Shown here piece by piece: positions 34,121 through 43,693 of a DNA stretch of 64,000 nucleotides. A model generated the notes under the pieces. That model did no database searches. It was given only the letters and a program-made list of their open reading frames with translations, and was not told where the DNA came from. The DNA is from a bacterium (lineage in GTDB: Bacteria; Electryoneota; RPQS01): assembly GCA_023382385.1 (NCBI GenBank), contig JAHDVH010000001.1, positions 365,511 through 429,510 on the forward strand, read 5' to 3'. Both the position numbers and the translations under genes were made by a program. The number at the start of each line of letters is the position of its first letter. Positions within the stretch are counted from its first letter, which is position 1.

Positions 34121-34883
34121 ACTGCTCACGCGCACATGCACTGACGAAATGTTGGAATAATGACTCTTGCTGTTCCGAGTCGCGCATGCGTTCAGGGTGC
34201 CATTGAACAGAAAGCAGGTAAGGATGCGTCTCGTGCTCAAAGACTTCGATTAGTCCCTCTTCAGACCACCCGACAGCTCTCAGGCCCTGACCGAGTTTCT
34301 CAACAGTTTGATGGTGAAAGCTATTCACGTCAATCGAGGTCTCACCGAGAATACTATGCAGAAGCGAACCTTCTTCGAGGCGAACCGAATGAGCTATGCT
34401 GGTAGAACCGGGTGTTTGCAGGTGATGCACCGGTCCGATGTGCGACGGTATATCCTGCACAAGCGAACCACCGAAGGCGATGTTCACAAGTTGAAAGCCG
34501 CGACAAATCGCAAAGATCGGCTTCTCTCGCTCCCAAAACACCTCAAGAAACCGCAGCTCAAACTCATCACGTTCCGGCACGGGAACCTGTTCGGTAGCCT
34601 CAGGTTCCTGCCCGTATCGTGACGGATGGATATCCACGCCGCCGATCAGTACCACACCATCAAGGTGATCTGCATACCGTTCCAATTGATCGCGCTCACT
34701 TGTATATCCGATCAGGAGCGGCAAACCACCTGCCTTGGCCACCCCTTCAACGTAGTTCAAATCACTGAAAATAATGCGGCCCGCCGGAGCGAAGTTTCGC
34801 TTCAAGTCGGGTCCCGCATAGCCCGGAGATATTCCAATCACCGGCACCGTCTGTCCAAACTTTTTCACAGTCTTCATCCTCAA
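34104..34883 (-). CDS. Peptidase C26 family, class I glutamine amidotransferase-like hydrolase
   Basis: A 259-residue protein of the gamma-glutamyl-gamma-aminobutyrate hydrolase type. The nucleophile is Cys127 in FAICRGFQLVN, the histidine/glutamate pair is in SVQWHPERM near residue 230, and DGVVLIGGVDIHPSRYG (75-91) is the family signature. It would hydrolyse a gamma-glutamyl bond, possibly in polyamine or gamma-glutamyl peptide turnover; the true substrate is unknown. It lies between uppP and holA, ending 1 base after the uppP stop. Confidence 0.88.
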   Translation of the reverse strand: MRMKTVKKFGQTVPVIGISPGYAGPDLKRNFAPAGRIIFSDLNYVEGVAKAGGLPLLIGYTSERDQLERYADHLDGVVLIGGVDIHPSRYGQEPEATEQVPVPERDEFELRFLEVFWEREKPIFAICRGFQLVNIAFGGSLVQDIPSHIGPVHHLQTPGSTSIAHSVRLEEGSLLHSILGETSIDVNSFHHQTVEKLGQGLRAVGWSEEGLIEVFEHETHPYLLSVQWHPERMRDSEQQESLFQHFVSACAREQCEVVS

Positions 34884-35678
34884 TCAATTACCGGTCACAA
34901 AAAGCAGAACAAGCGTGATGACCGAGACAACAACACAGTAGATACCAAAAGGTCGAATTATTCCTCGCCCGAGCAGTCGCAATAGCCAAGCAATCGCGGC
35001 ATATCCTACAAGGAATGCGCTTGCCCCGCCGGCGAGCATGACCGGATCCGTAAACACACCCGACATAGAAGTGTCCTTCAGATGAAGGACAGCTGCACCG
35101 GCGATTGCCGGAATCGCCATGAGAAATGAGAAATCGGCTGCGGAGGCGGGTCGCACTTTGCGAATCATGCCGGCGATGATCGTTGATCCGGAACGAGACA
35201 CGCCCGGCAGAATTGCAATCGCCTGAGCACAACCGATGAACAGCGCCTCGCCGTAACCCATACTCTCAAAAGATCGCGTTCCTGTCGTCCAGCGTGCGCT
35301 GACGATAGCCAGGAGGCCGAAGGCCATCCACATCAGAGCAACAAAGAATGGACTTCCAAACACATGTTCAATCGCGTCCTTGAAGGCAAGCCCAAATACA
35401 ACGGCGGGAAGCGTCGCGATGACGAGCAACATTACAACGCGGAATGCCTCGCCGCGTTTCGCCCCGAACAGATTTGCGATTATCTCAAAGAGTCGCTTTC
35501 GATAATAGATCAGGACCGCAGCCAGCGTCCCGAGATGAACCATAATGTCAAAAGTCAGCTGTGGCTCTCGCAAGCCGAGCACATTTTGCGTGACAACAAG
35601 ATGACCAGAACTGGATACCGGCAGAAACTCGGTGAGTCCCTGCACTATCCCCAGCACAATCGCTTCCCAGAGCTGCAC
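34884..35678 (-). CDS. uppP: Undecaprenyl-diphosphate phosphatase
   Basis: A 264-residue polytopic membrane enzyme (BacA) that dephosphorylates C55-PP on the periplasmic side so the carrier can be reused. Signature motifs: GLTEFLPVSSSGHL (about 14-27) and PGVSRSGSTIIAGM (about 157-170), with the conserved E, SSSGH and R residues. About seven hydrophobic helices. It overlaps the LpoA-like gene by one base. The neighbouring genes glmS and LpoA-like are also relevant to peptidoglycan supply. Confidence 0.95.
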   Translation of the reverse strand: MQLWEAIVLGIVQGLTEFLPVSSSGHLVVTQNVLGLREPQLTFDIMVHLGTLAAVLIYYRKRLFEIIANLFGAKRGEAFRVVMLLVIATLPAVVFGLAFKDAIEHVFGSPFFVALMWMAFGLLAIVSARWTTGTRSFESMGYGEALFIGCAQAIAILPGVSRSGSTIIAGMIRKVRPASAADFSFLMAIPAIAGAAVLHLKDTSMSGVFTDPVMLAGGASAFLVGYAAIAWLLRLLGRGIIRPFGIYCVVVSVITLVLLFVTGN

Positions 35679-37303
35679 TATTTGACCACGGTCAGGTCTT
35701 GACCGTCAAAGGTAAGAATCCGAGAGCGTTGATTCTCTCCGTTTGCTCCGATCTCCGCCCGCACGGACGCGCCGCGAAACTCTCCGACTTCGCGCGCAGC
35801 TTGCACAAAATCCCCGCCGGAAGACTTTTGCTTCGCATAAACCGCGCTGACGAATTGAGCTGCATCCAGGCCCAGAAGCTCCCAGACTGTCGCATCAAGT
35901 GAGTTGTGTGCTTCGTAGTCCGCCAATAACTCGGTCCGAACATCGGCTTCCGGCAGCAGCGGCGCACCTATCAGCATGCCGTCCGTGATGTGCGACTGCG
36001 CGGTTAACGCGCGCTCATCCAGCCACGAACTGTTTCCGACAAGAACTGTGCTGCGAGGCAAGTTTCCAAGCTGCGAACAATAGTTATTGATCTGGTCACT
36101 GGAAAGCGAAAAGAAAAAGGCTTCGTTGGGTCCGGTGTTGCCGCTGTCACTGAATTCCACAGTAGTAGCTTGAACACTGACTTCACCCGCACGCTGATCA
36201 CCGAAGAGCCTTTCACGCTCTTCACGGCTTAACAAGGCATCCACCATGCTGCCACCACGGGCAAGCCGGTCCGGTGCGGAAAAGACGTCATGTAGCTCCC
36301 GTCGCAAAGTCTTTGTTTCCGCAGGATAACTAAGATCCGCATCTAACTCCAGACCGCTATCTGACCCTCTTCTGAACCCTTCACGGTTCGCCTTGCCCAT
36401 ATCGCTATCAGGAGTCAGCATAATCGCGTGTCTAATTCCCAACTCGTGCACAACATACTTCGCCGAATTCGCCGCAATCGTCTCATGACTCGAAAGAAAC
36501 TCTACCATCCCTTCGCACAAAAGCGCAAGTGAATGCGGTGTGCTGGTTATCTTCAGAATCGGAAGGCCGTATTCTTCATTGGCCAGTGCCAAAGCGGTGG
36601 CGGATCCCTCGTCACCCGCGAAAACAATCAAATCTACTTCGCGCTTCGCCACAGAATCAAGCAGCTGAACCGTGCGATACGCGGAACCTGCGGCCCTGAC
36701 GTGCGTCTCAAATGTATTGTTCACCCGTGCCGCAAACTTGAACGCTTCCTCGAGCTGGCGCGGTGCAGGATCATTTGCATCGGGGAAAGCCAGCAGAAGC
36801 AGAACATGCGGACGGTGCTCGCTCCCATAAGTTTCACTCCGTCGTGCAACATTATCCGTTGGAAACAGATACTCAGCTTGCGCAAAACTCGCGTGTTCGG
36901 CAAGAATCTCGGCGGCTCGCTCTCTGAGTCTGGAGTCGCCCGAACTGTCGGCGCACCACTGCAATTCTCGCCGGCTTCGTTCCACGTCTCCCGACAGGAA
37001 TAGCGCCTCCGCCAGTGTAAACCTTGCGAACGGGTAATATACTCCTTGCGGAAAGGCGCGAATGATGCGCTCCGCCCCTCTCTGCGCGGACTCCGGTTCC
37101 TTCAGCGCCAGATCAATCCGCGCAAGCAGATACAGCGAAGCTTCCAACTCTTCACCACACCCGGACAGCAGAATATCCTGAGTGGACTTGCGAGCCGCGG
37201 CAAACTCTCCGGCCTCAAACTGAGTCAGCGCTCGCTTGAGATCCGCCGACTGCGACGCAAACGCCCCGAATGAAAATACCAGAATGGCGAGCAGCAGTCT
37301 CAC
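35678..37303 (-). CDS. Exported TPR plus periplasmic-binding-fold protein (LpoA-like architecture)
   Basis: A 541-residue protein with a signal peptide (MRLLLAILVFSFGAFASQS). Residues about 20-160 are helical TPR-like repeats (RALTQFEAGEFAAARKSTQDIL, SAQRGAERIIRAFPQGVYYP). Residues about 165-530 are a type I periplasmic-binding-protein domain (VLLLLAFPDANDPAPRQLEEAF, DLIVFAGDEGSATALALANE, AVYAKQKSSGGDFVQAAREV). This TPR-plus-PBP order matches LpoA, the outer-membrane activator of penicillin-binding protein 1A, but no lipobox cysteine is present. It sits directly between glmS and uppP. A solute-binding protein of a branched-chain-type transporter is the alternative. Confidence 0.75.
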   Translation of the reverse strand: MRLLLAILVFSFGAFASQSADLKRALTQFEAGEFAAARKSTQDILLSGCGEELEASLYLLARIDLALKEPESAQRGAERIIRAFPQGVYYPFARFTLAEALFLSGDVERSRRELQWCADSSGDSRLRERAAEILAEHASFAQAEYLFPTDNVARRSETYGSEHRPHVLLLLAFPDANDPAPRQLEEAFKFAARVNNTFETHVRAAGSAYRTVQLLDSVAKREVDLIVFAGDEGSATALALANEEYGLPILKITSTPHSLALLCEGMVEFLSSHETIAANSAKYVVHELGIRHAIMLTPDSDMGKANREGFRRGSDSGLELDADLSYPAETKTLRRELHDVFSAPDRLARGGSMVDALLSREERERLFGDQRAGEVSVQATTVEFSDSGNTGPNEAFFFSLSSDQINNYCSQLGNLPRSTVLVGNSSWLDERALTAQSHITDGMLIGAPLLPEADVRTELLADYEAHNSLDATVWELLGLDAAQFVSAVYAKQKSSGGDFVQAAREVGEFRGASVRAEIGANGENQRSRILTFDGQDLTVVK

Positions 37304-39127
37304 TTATTCCACCGTGACGCTTTTCGCAAGGTTTCGCGGTTGATCTACGTCGCAGCCCCGATGCACTGCCATGTAGTAGGCCAGCAATTGCAGCGGCACG
37401 ACTGTCAGGAGCGGTGTGAGAAGCGCGTCAGTCTCCGGGACATAGACGACTTCATCCACCCGCTTGACGATCTCCGTATCGCCTTCTGTCGCGATGGCCA
37501 GAACCCGTCCGCCACGTGCGCGCACTTCCTCAATATTGGAAATGACTTTTTCGTATGTTCCGTCGTGCGTCGCAATGAACACAACCGGCATATCGCGATC
37601 AATGAGGGCGATGGGGCCGTGCTTCATCTCGGCGGCGGGGTAGCCCTCTGCGTGGACGTAGGAGATTTCCTTGAGTTTCAGAGCACCCTCTAACGCAACT
37701 GGAAAGTTCAAGCCGCGACCGAGGTAAAGAAAATTATTGCTGTCGCGGTAACGGTGCGCAATGGTTTCAATCTTTTCGCGCGAGGCCAGTATCCGTGAAA
37801 TCTTCTGCGGAATGTCCTTCAATTGCTGCACAAGTTCGCGTCCACGGCCCGCTCCGACGCGTCGACTCCGGCCCATTTGCAGGGCGAGCATGAATAGCAC
37901 CGTAATCTGCGACGTAAACGCTTTCGTCGAAGCGACGCCAATTTCAGGGCCGGCATGAAGAAACACTCCGGCATCCGTTTCACGCGCGATCGCTGATCCC
38001 ACAACGTTACAAATTCCGAATACCGGAGCGCCGTGCCGCTTTGCCTCCCGAATCGCGGCAAGGGTATCCGCGGTTTCACCGGATTGAGAAATCGCAAACA
38101 CGATCGTTCCCGGCTCCAGAATCGGCGAGCGATAGCGGAACTCAGACGAGTACTCGACTTCTACAGGGATGCCTGCAAGTTCTTCGAAGAGATACTCGCC
38201 AACCAAACCGGCATGCCAGCTGGTCCCGCATCCAAGAAAGATAACTCGCTTTGCTTCACTAAGTATCTCTTTCGCTTGGGCCATTCCACCAAACTTGACG
38301 GCACCTTCTTCTATCAAGAGTCGGCCACGCATGGAGTCTGCCACAGTTTGCGGCTGCTCGCAAATTTCCTTGAGCATAAAATGCGCAAAACCGCCTTTTT
38401 CGATGGCCGCGATATCATATGTAATCTGCTCGAGCTTCTTGTCGATTGGCTCATCGGACAACGTGCGATACTCGACTTTGTCTGGTGTCAGCACGGCAAT
38501 CTCGCCGTCTTCCAGATACGTCGCTTCGCGAGTCATGCTTAGGAAAGCCGCAGGGTCGGACGCGACAAAATTCTCACCGTGACCGTGACCGATCACCATC
38601 GGCGAGCCCATCCGCGCGGCGATTACCATTCCGGGATGGTGGCGGCTGACAATCGCAAGCCCGTAGGTTCCCCGAATCAGTCGCAAAGCCTTTTGCACGG
38701 CGCGCGGAAAATCCCCCTCGTAAAGCTCTTCAATCAGATGCGCAATCGTTTCCGTATCCGTGTCACTGGCAAACGCATGGCCACTCCGAATCAACTCCTG
38801 CCGAAGAGAAGAGTAGTTCTCAATGATACCATTGTGCGCAAGCGCAATGGAGGCGGATTCGTCCGTGTGCGGATGAGCGTTGACTTGGTTGGGTGCCCCG
38901 TGCGTGGCCCAGCGTGTGTGTCCGATACCGCTGTGCCCTTTGACAGCCGCGTCACGTACGAGTTGTTCCAAGTTTGAGACTTTACCGGCATCCTTGACAA
39001 TGCGCAATGACCCGTCATTGACGGCAATTCCCGCCGAGTCGTAGCCGCGATACTCCATGCGTTTAAGCCCGGCGATGAGCAAAGGCACGACGTCGCGAGG
39101 ACCGCAATATCCGATTATTCCACACAT
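37304..39127 (-). CDS. glmS: Glutamine-fructose-6-phosphate aminotransferase (isomerizing)
   Basis: A 607-residue enzyme that makes glucosamine-6-phosphate. Residues 1-230 are the class II glutaminase domain (nucleophile Cys2 in MCGIIGYCG, HTRWATHGAPNQVNAHPH), then two SIS sugar-isomerase domains (about 280-600), with LGCGTSWHAG, FAISQSGETADTLAAI and ending KSVTVE. AGGAG lies 9 bases before the ATG. No glmS ribozyme-like leader fits the 59-base gap after guaA. It feeds hexosamine synthesis for peptidoglycan and lipid A. Confidence 0.97.
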   Translation of the reverse strand: MCGIIGYCGPRDVVPLLIAGLKRMEYRGYDSAGIAVNDGSLRIVKDAGKVSNLEQLVRDAAVKGHSGIGHTRWATHGAPNQVNAHPHTDESASIALAHNGIIENYSSLRQELIRSGHAFASDTDTETIAHLIEELYEGDFPRAVQKALRLIRGTYGLAIVSRHHPGMVIAARMGSPMVIGHGHGENFVASDPAAFLSMTREATYLEDGEIAVLTPDKVEYRTLSDEPIDKKLEQITYDIAAIEKGGFAHFMLKEICEQPQTVADSMRGRLLIEEGAVKFGGMAQAKEILSEAKRVIFLGCGTSWHAGLVGEYLFEELAGIPVEVEYSSEFRYRSPILEPGTIVFAISQSGETADTLAAIREAKRHGAPVFGICNVVGSAIARETDAGVFLHAGPEIGVASTKAFTSQITVLFMLALQMGRSRRVGAGRGRELVQQLKDIPQKISRILASREKIETIAHRYRDSNNFLYLGRGLNFPVALEGALKLKEISYVHAEGYPAAEMKHGPIALIDRDMPVVFIATHDGTYEKVISNIEEVRARGGRVLAIATEGDTEIVKRVDEVVYVPETDALLTPLLTVVPLQLLAYYMAVHRGCDVDQPRNLAKSVTVE

Positions 39128-39186
39128 AAATTGATAACTCCTGCGTCTTCGAGTTTCTACAGATCAAGACACGAGCGCAAGTTTCT

Positions 39187-40728
39187 CTATTCCCACTCCA
39201 CAGTTGCCGGAGGTTTCGTACTGACGTCATAAGCGACACGGTTGATGCCGCGCACTTCGTTGATAATTCGCGAAGACGCTCGACCAAGTAACTCGTAGGG
39301 AAGACGCGTGAAGTCCGCAGTCATAAAGTCATCCGTGTTGACCGCTCGCAGGACACACACGTTCTCATATGTGCGTTCGTCGCCCATTACACCCACGGTC
39401 TTGACCGGCAGCAACACAGCAAAAGCCTGACGGGTTTTATCGTACCAGTCCGCCGTGCGCAGCTCGTGCATGAAAATGGCATCTGCTTCGCGCAAGATAT
39501 CGCAGCGCTCGCGTGTCACTTCACCCAAAACTCTAACTGCAAGACCAGGCCCGGGAAACGGATGTCTGTGCGTAATGGCTCTGGGTAATCCGAGAAGTTC
39601 ACCAAGTTTGCGAGCTTCATCCTTGAACAATTCGCGCAACGGCTCAATCAATCTCAGCCGCAAAGTATCCGGCAGCCCTCCGACATTGTGATGCGATTTG
39701 ATGGTGGCCGACGGCCCTTTGACAGAGACACTCTCAATCACGTCAGGATATAGTGTCCCTTGGGCAAGGAAATCCACTTCTGGATGGCGCGCCGCCTCCT
39801 CTTGAAACACGTCAATGAACAGCCGTCCTATCGTCTTGCGTTTCAGCTCAGGTTCTGTGATTCCGGCTAAAGCTCCAAAGAAGCGGTCCGACGCATCAAT
39901 CACCTCCAGAGCAAGATGACCATGACTGCGAAATGTGGCTTCGATCTGCTCGCGCTCTCCCAATCGGCCAAGCCCAGTGTCCACATAAAAGCACAGCACC
40001 TGACCGGGAATCGCGCGATTTAGCAGCATCGCTGTAACAGCAGAATCCAGACCTCCGGAAAGTGCGCAAAGGACTTTCCGAGTTCCTACGACAGACCGAA
40101 TCTCGGCGACCGCATCATCAATGAACGATTCCATGCTCCATCCACCCAGACAGCCGCAAACATCGTAGGCAAAATTGCGCAACAGCTTGCCGCCATCGGG
40201 CGTGTGCGTGACTTCGGGATGAAACTGGACTCCGAAAGCCGAGTCATCGTTCATCCGCACCGCCGCAACCAATCCTCCTTCGCTCTTGCCCGCCAATTGC
40301 AGCGGGCCGCGAACTTCTTCGATGTGGTCACCGTGACTCATCCACACCTTCATAGGCAGCTCTACATCGCGAAGCCAGCGTGACTGTTCAGTGAACTCTA
40401 CCAAAGCCGGACCGAATTCACCGGAGCTTCCTTTGACAACAGGACTCCCAAAGTGTTCTCCGAGTAGCTGCATGCCGTAGCAAATTCCGAAAATGGGCAG
40501 CTTCAAGTTATAAACTTCTTTAGTGGGATGCGGCGAACCCGGAGCATGAACACTGGCGGGTCCACCGGAAAAGACGATGCCCTTGGTCTCAGGTGTCGCA
40601 ATTTCGTCTGGCGACGCGTTGAACGGGAGGATTTCGCAGTATACCCCCTGCTCGCGGAGACGGCGCGCTATCAATTGTGTGGTCTGACCTCCAAAATCGA
40701 GGATCGCGATGCGCTCAGCGTGCTTCAT
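39187..40728 (-). CDS. guaA: GMP synthase (glutamine-hydrolysing)
   Basis: A 513-residue enzyme that aminates XMP to GMP. The amidotransferase domain (about 1-190) has Cys83 in FGICYGMQLLG and a HPEVTHT histidine. The ATP-PPase domain has LCALSGGLDSAVTAMLL, and the C-terminal dimerisation domain ends IINEVRGINRVAYDVSTKPPATVEWE, the family's invariant tail. It overlaps surE by 4 bases. Length is as expected. Confidence 0.97.
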   Translation of the reverse strand: MKHAERIAILDFGGQTTQLIARRLREQGVYCEILPFNASPDEIATPETKGIVFSGGPASVHAPGSPHPTKEVYNLKLPIFGICYGMQLLGEHFGSPVVKGSSGEFGPALVEFTEQSRWLRDVELPMKVWMSHGDHIEEVRGPLQLAGKSEGGLVAAVRMNDDSAFGVQFHPEVTHTPDGGKLLRNFAYDVCGCLGGWSMESFIDDAVAEIRSVVGTRKVLCALSGGLDSAVTAMLLNRAIPGQVLCFYVDTGLGRLGEREQIEATFRSHGHLALEVIDASDRFFGALAGITEPELKRKTIGRLFIDVFQEEAARHPEVDFLAQGTLYPDVIESVSVKGPSATIKSHHNVGGLPDTLRLRLIEPLRELFKDEARKLGELLGLPRAITHRHPFPGPGLAVRVLGEVTRERCDILREADAIFMHELRTADWYDKTRQAFAVLLPVKTVGVMGDERTYENVCVLRAVNTDDFMTADFTRLPYELLGRASSRIINEVRGINRVAYDVSTKPPATVEWE

Positions 40729-41495
40729 GGGATAATCTTATTATACTCGTTCGCCCAGCACGAAAGTTCCGGAAGAAACTCATGGTGTGTCAAATCGAAG
40801 TGAATCGGCGTGATTGCGACATATCCCTGCGCAATGGCAATACCGTCGGTATCCGTCTCCTGTAAAGGTAGCTTGTGTCCGTCCATCCAATAATAGATGC
40901 GTCCGCGCTGGTCATTCCTCTTCAAGAAAGTCTCTTTGAACCTCCCTTTACCTTGCCGAACAACACGTGTGCCCATGATCTCATTCAGCGGGAGAGCGGG
41001 AACATTGACATTCAACAACGTTCCTTCAGGAAGTCCCTTCGACAAAATGAGTTCCGCAGTTCTTTTGGCGATCGTGGCGGAGGCTTGGTAGTCAGTGGGC
41101 GTAAACGAGTCCACTGAGATCGCCGCCGCAGGTATACCGTTGATTGCACCTTCCGTTGCAGCAGAAACCGTCCCCGAGTATATAACGGATATCCCCGTAT
41201 TCTCACCGCGATTGATGCCTGAAAGTACCAAGGCCGGAGATTCCGGCAAGAGTTCAGAGAGCGCAAGTTTCACGCAATCTGCCGGGCTTCCGTTGACGGC
41301 GAACGTCCTAAAGGCTCCTTCCAACTCAAAATCAACATAGCGAATCGGCTCGGAAATTGTAATGGAGTGCCCGACTGCGGATTGCTCGCGATCCGGAGCG
41401 ACGACCCAAACCTGCCCTAAGTCAGCGACGGCCCGCACAAGCGCGTGCAGACCGCCGGATTGAATGCCGTCGTCATTCGAAATCAAGATGATCAC
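40725..41495 (-). CDS. surE: 5'/3'-nucleotidase SurE
   Basis: A 256-residue metal-dependent phosphatase acting on nucleoside monophosphates, with the signature ISNDDGIQSGGLHAL (residues 5-19), AVGHSITI, NGSPADCVKLAL and SGINRGENTGISVIYSGTVSAATEG. It overlaps accD by 4 bases and guaA by 4. SurE often lies near survival/stationary-phase genes; here it belongs to a metabolic chain. Confidence 0.95.
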   Translation of the reverse strand: MIILISNDDGIQSGGLHALVRAVADLGQVWVVAPDREQSAVGHSITISEPIRYVDFELEGAFRTFAVNGSPADCVKLALSELLPESPALVLSGINRGENTGISVIYSGTVSAATEGAINGIPAAAISVDSFTPTDYQASATIAKRTAELILSKGLPEGTLLNVNVPALPLNEIMGTRVVRQGKGRFKETFLKRNDQRGRIYYWMDGHKLPLQETDTDGIAIAQGYVAITPIHFDLTHHEFLPELSCWANEYNKIIP

Positions 41496-42355
41496 GTGTG
41501 GGCGGCTTCCGCATGCATGAATGCCTTGAGAACCAGCGCGATAGTTGGTTTTAGAGCCTGTCGATTCACAATTCTGTCGAGGAAACCCTTTTCGAGTAAG
41601 AACTCGCTTCGTTGAAAACCGGGCGGCAGGTCCTGCCCGATGGTTTGCTTGATGACTCTCGGACCGGCAAATCCGATGAGCGCGCCAGGCTCCGCAATGA
41701 TTATGTCGCCCAGCATGGAGAAGCTGGCGGTTGTCCCACCAGTTGTCGGATTCGTGATCACGGAAATATACGGAAGCCCCGCGTCGCCAAGTTGCGTCAG
41801 TTTCACGCTGGTCTTCGCCATTTGCATGAGGGAGATCATCCCCTCCTGCATCCGCATGCCGCCTGAGCGAGAGACAAGAATCAGAGCACGTCGTTCGGCT
41901 ATCGCGCGATCCACAGCGCGAGCGATCTTCTCGCCCACTACGCTGCCGACACTGCCTCCCATGAAGGCGAATTCCATGATCCCAAGCTCCACGGGAAATC
42001 CGCTCAGCGAGCAGGATCCGATCGTGATCGCATCATACTTCCCAGTCGCTTTGATGGATGCTGTGACGCGTTCGCTGTATTTCTTGGAGTCTTTGAATTG
42101 CAGAGGATCCTGCGGATGCAGCGTGTGATCGCTCTCCTGCCAGGTGCCTTCGTCGGCGAGCAGTGCGATGTAGGACTCCGCCGGCATGGCGAAGTGGAAC
42201 GAGCACTTAGGACAAACGAGCTGTAGTTTTTCAAGCTCACGCTTGAAGACGATTTCGCCGCAGCTCTCGCATTTCACCCACAGCGAATCCTGCGTCGTCT
42301 TCTTTTGTCCGGGAACGATCGGACCCTTTTCCCTGCGAAACCACTCAAGCGCCAT
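41492..42355 (-). CDS. accD: Acetyl-CoA carboxylase carboxyltransferase subunit beta
   Basis: A 287-residue subunit that, with AccA, transfers carboxyl from biotin to acetyl-CoA for fatty acid synthesis. An N-terminal zinc ribbon uses Cys29, Cys32, Cys48 and Cys51 (CESCGEIVFKRELEKLQLVCPKC), followed by the crotonase-like core with SRSGGMRMQEGMISLMQMAKTS and TTGGTTASFSMLGD. accA is not in the window. It sits between rimI and surE. Confidence 0.96.
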   Translation of the reverse strand: MALEWFRREKGPIVPGQKKTTQDSLWVKCESCGEIVFKRELEKLQLVCPKCSFHFAMPAESYIALLADEGTWQESDHTLHPQDPLQFKDSKKYSERVTASIKATGKYDAITIGSCSLSGFPVELGIMEFAFMGGSVGSVVGEKIARAVDRAIAERRALILVSRSGGMRMQEGMISLMQMAKTSVKLTQLGDAGLPYISVITNPTTGGTTASFSMLGDIIIAEPGALIGFAGPRVIKQTIGQDLPPGFQRSEFLLEKGFLDRIVNRQALKPTIALVLKAFMHAEAAHT

Positions 42356-42366
42356 TTTCAGACTCC

Positions 42367-42849
42367 TTACGCTTCATCGGGACGATCACTCTTTCGAACT
42401 CGCCGGCGCATCACCAGCGCATTCTCGCCATCATGATAGTAACTCTTGCGAATACCGAGTTCGGCAAATCCGTAGCGGCCATACAAAGCCCGCGCAGCTT
42501 CATTCGATTCGCGGACTTCAAGGTAAACATCAGACATCTTCTGTTTGGCGGCCCGCTCAAACAGGAAGTCGAGCAACGCCGACGCGATTCCCTTTCGGCG
42601 CACGGTCTTGTCCACCGCGACATTCAGAATGTGAACCTCGTCAAGCACCCACTGTGTGACGATGTATCCGGCAATTTGCCCTTCATTCAGAGCAACCCAG
42701 CTTGTGCGGTAAAGCACAATGAAATTCCGGAAAGCGGACAGTGACCACGGATCGCGAAAGGCCTCACGCTCAATCGCAAGCACGTGGTGCAAATGATCGG
42801 CGGTCAGCTCGGCAATCTTGAGACTAATCTGGTCGGACATCGTTGACAT
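42367..42849 (-). CDS. rimI: Ribosomal-protein-alanine N-acetyltransferase (RimI-like GNAT)
   Basis: A 160-residue GNAT acetyltransferase. The acetyl-CoA loop is V-x-x-x-x-R-R-K-G-I-A-S-A-L-L (residues near 75-90), with IAGYIVTQWVLDEVHILNVAV before it and ARALYGRYGFAELGIRKSYY after, as in RimI enzymes that acetylate the N-terminus of S18. It overlaps folP by 26 bases. Other N-acetyl targets are possible since TsaB, a common neighbour, is not present. Confidence 0.88.
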   Translation of the reverse strand: MSTMSDQISLKIAELTADHLHHVLAIEREAFRDPWSLSAFRNFIVLYRTSWVALNEGQIAGYIVTQWVLDEVHILNVAVDKTVRRKGIASALLDFLFERAAKQKMSDVYLEVRESNEAARALYGRYGFAELGIRKSYYHDGENALVMRRRVRKSDRPDEA

Positions 42850-43693
42850 CCATGAAGCGGTCGCACAATTGAACCACTTCCCTCATTTCCGCAACGTCGT
42901 GGACTCGAATCACGTCTGCTCCGTGCAGCGCCGCGATGGCAACGGCTGCGGCCGTTGAGAATTGCCTTTTGTCGGGAGCACGATTCGAGAACTCGCCCGT
43001 GAACGCTTTGCGCGACGGTCCGATCAGCACACCTGCGGCAAGTAATTGAAGGTCTCCGAGGTTTCCGAGCAACAAGTGATTCTGCTCAAAGCTCTTACCA
43101 AAACCGAGTCCGGGGTCGACCAGAATGCTCTCGCGCGCAACGCCGCGACTCACAGCACGCTCGACCGCGTCGGCCAGAAACTCCCGAACTTCTCCCAGAA
43201 CATCTTGGTAACTCAGGTCGGATTGCATGTTTTGGGGCTGCCCGCGCATATGCATCAGAACCAACCCGGCGCCAAACTCGGAGCACACTTCTGCAATCGC
43301 ATCGTCTTCCGCCAAGCCGGACACGTCATTTATCATATCCGCACCGGCCACCAAACACTCGCGTGCAACCTTCGCGGATTTCGTGTCTATGGAAATAATA
43401 CTATTCGTCTGTCCGTGTAACAGATCAAGCACAGGCAGCAAGCGCTCCAGTTGAATCTCATCCGAAGTGCCAAGACTGCCCGGGCGTGTGGATTCCGCGC
43501 CGAGGTCAATGATTCGTGCACCTTCCGCGGCGAGCCGCAACGCATGCTGAAATGCGGCTTCTGCCTGCAGAAACTTTCCGCCGTCAGAGAAGGAATCCGG
43601 TGTGACATTCACGATTCCCATCAGGTGCGTATGCGCACCAAGCTCAAGACTGCCACGGCGGTGCCGAAAGGCGCGGGTCTTAGGTCCGGCCAT
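42824..43693 (-). CDS. folP: Dihydropteroate synthase
   Basis: A 289-residue TIM-barrel enzyme joining p-aminobenzoate to hydroxymethyl-dihydropterin diphosphate. Motifs: MGIVNVTPDSFSDGGKF, IDLGAESTRPGS, DTKSAKVA, INDVSGL and LMHMRGQPQNMQ, with VDPGLGFGKSFEQN and GPSRKAF later. It overlaps folE by 14 bases and rimI by 26. folE and folP together indicate a partial folate operon; folB and folK are not here. Confidence 0.95.
   Translation of the reverse strand: MAGPKTRAFRHRRGSLELGAHTHLMGIVNVTPDSFSDGGKFLQAEAAFQHALRLAAEGARIIDLGAESTRPGSLGTSDEIQLERLLPVLDLLHGQTNSIISIDTKSAKVARECLVAGADMINDVSGLAEDDAIAEVCSEFGAGLVLMHMRGQPQNMQSDLSYQDVLGEVREFLADAVERAVSRGVARESILVDPGLGFGKSFEQNHLLLGNLGDLQLLAAGVLIGPSRKAFTGEFSNRAPDKRQFSTAAAVAIAALHGADVIRVHDVAEMREVVQLCDRFMDVNDVRPD

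Noticed and set aside
34121..34240. Upstream start of holA
   Set aside because: The added residues overlap the peptidase gene and do not resemble HolA; the GTG at 34120 fits the family start.
39128..39186. glmS ribozyme/riboswitch upstream of glmS
   Set aside because: The gap to guaA is 59 bases, too short for the ribozyme core, and no pseudoknot-like pairing is seen.
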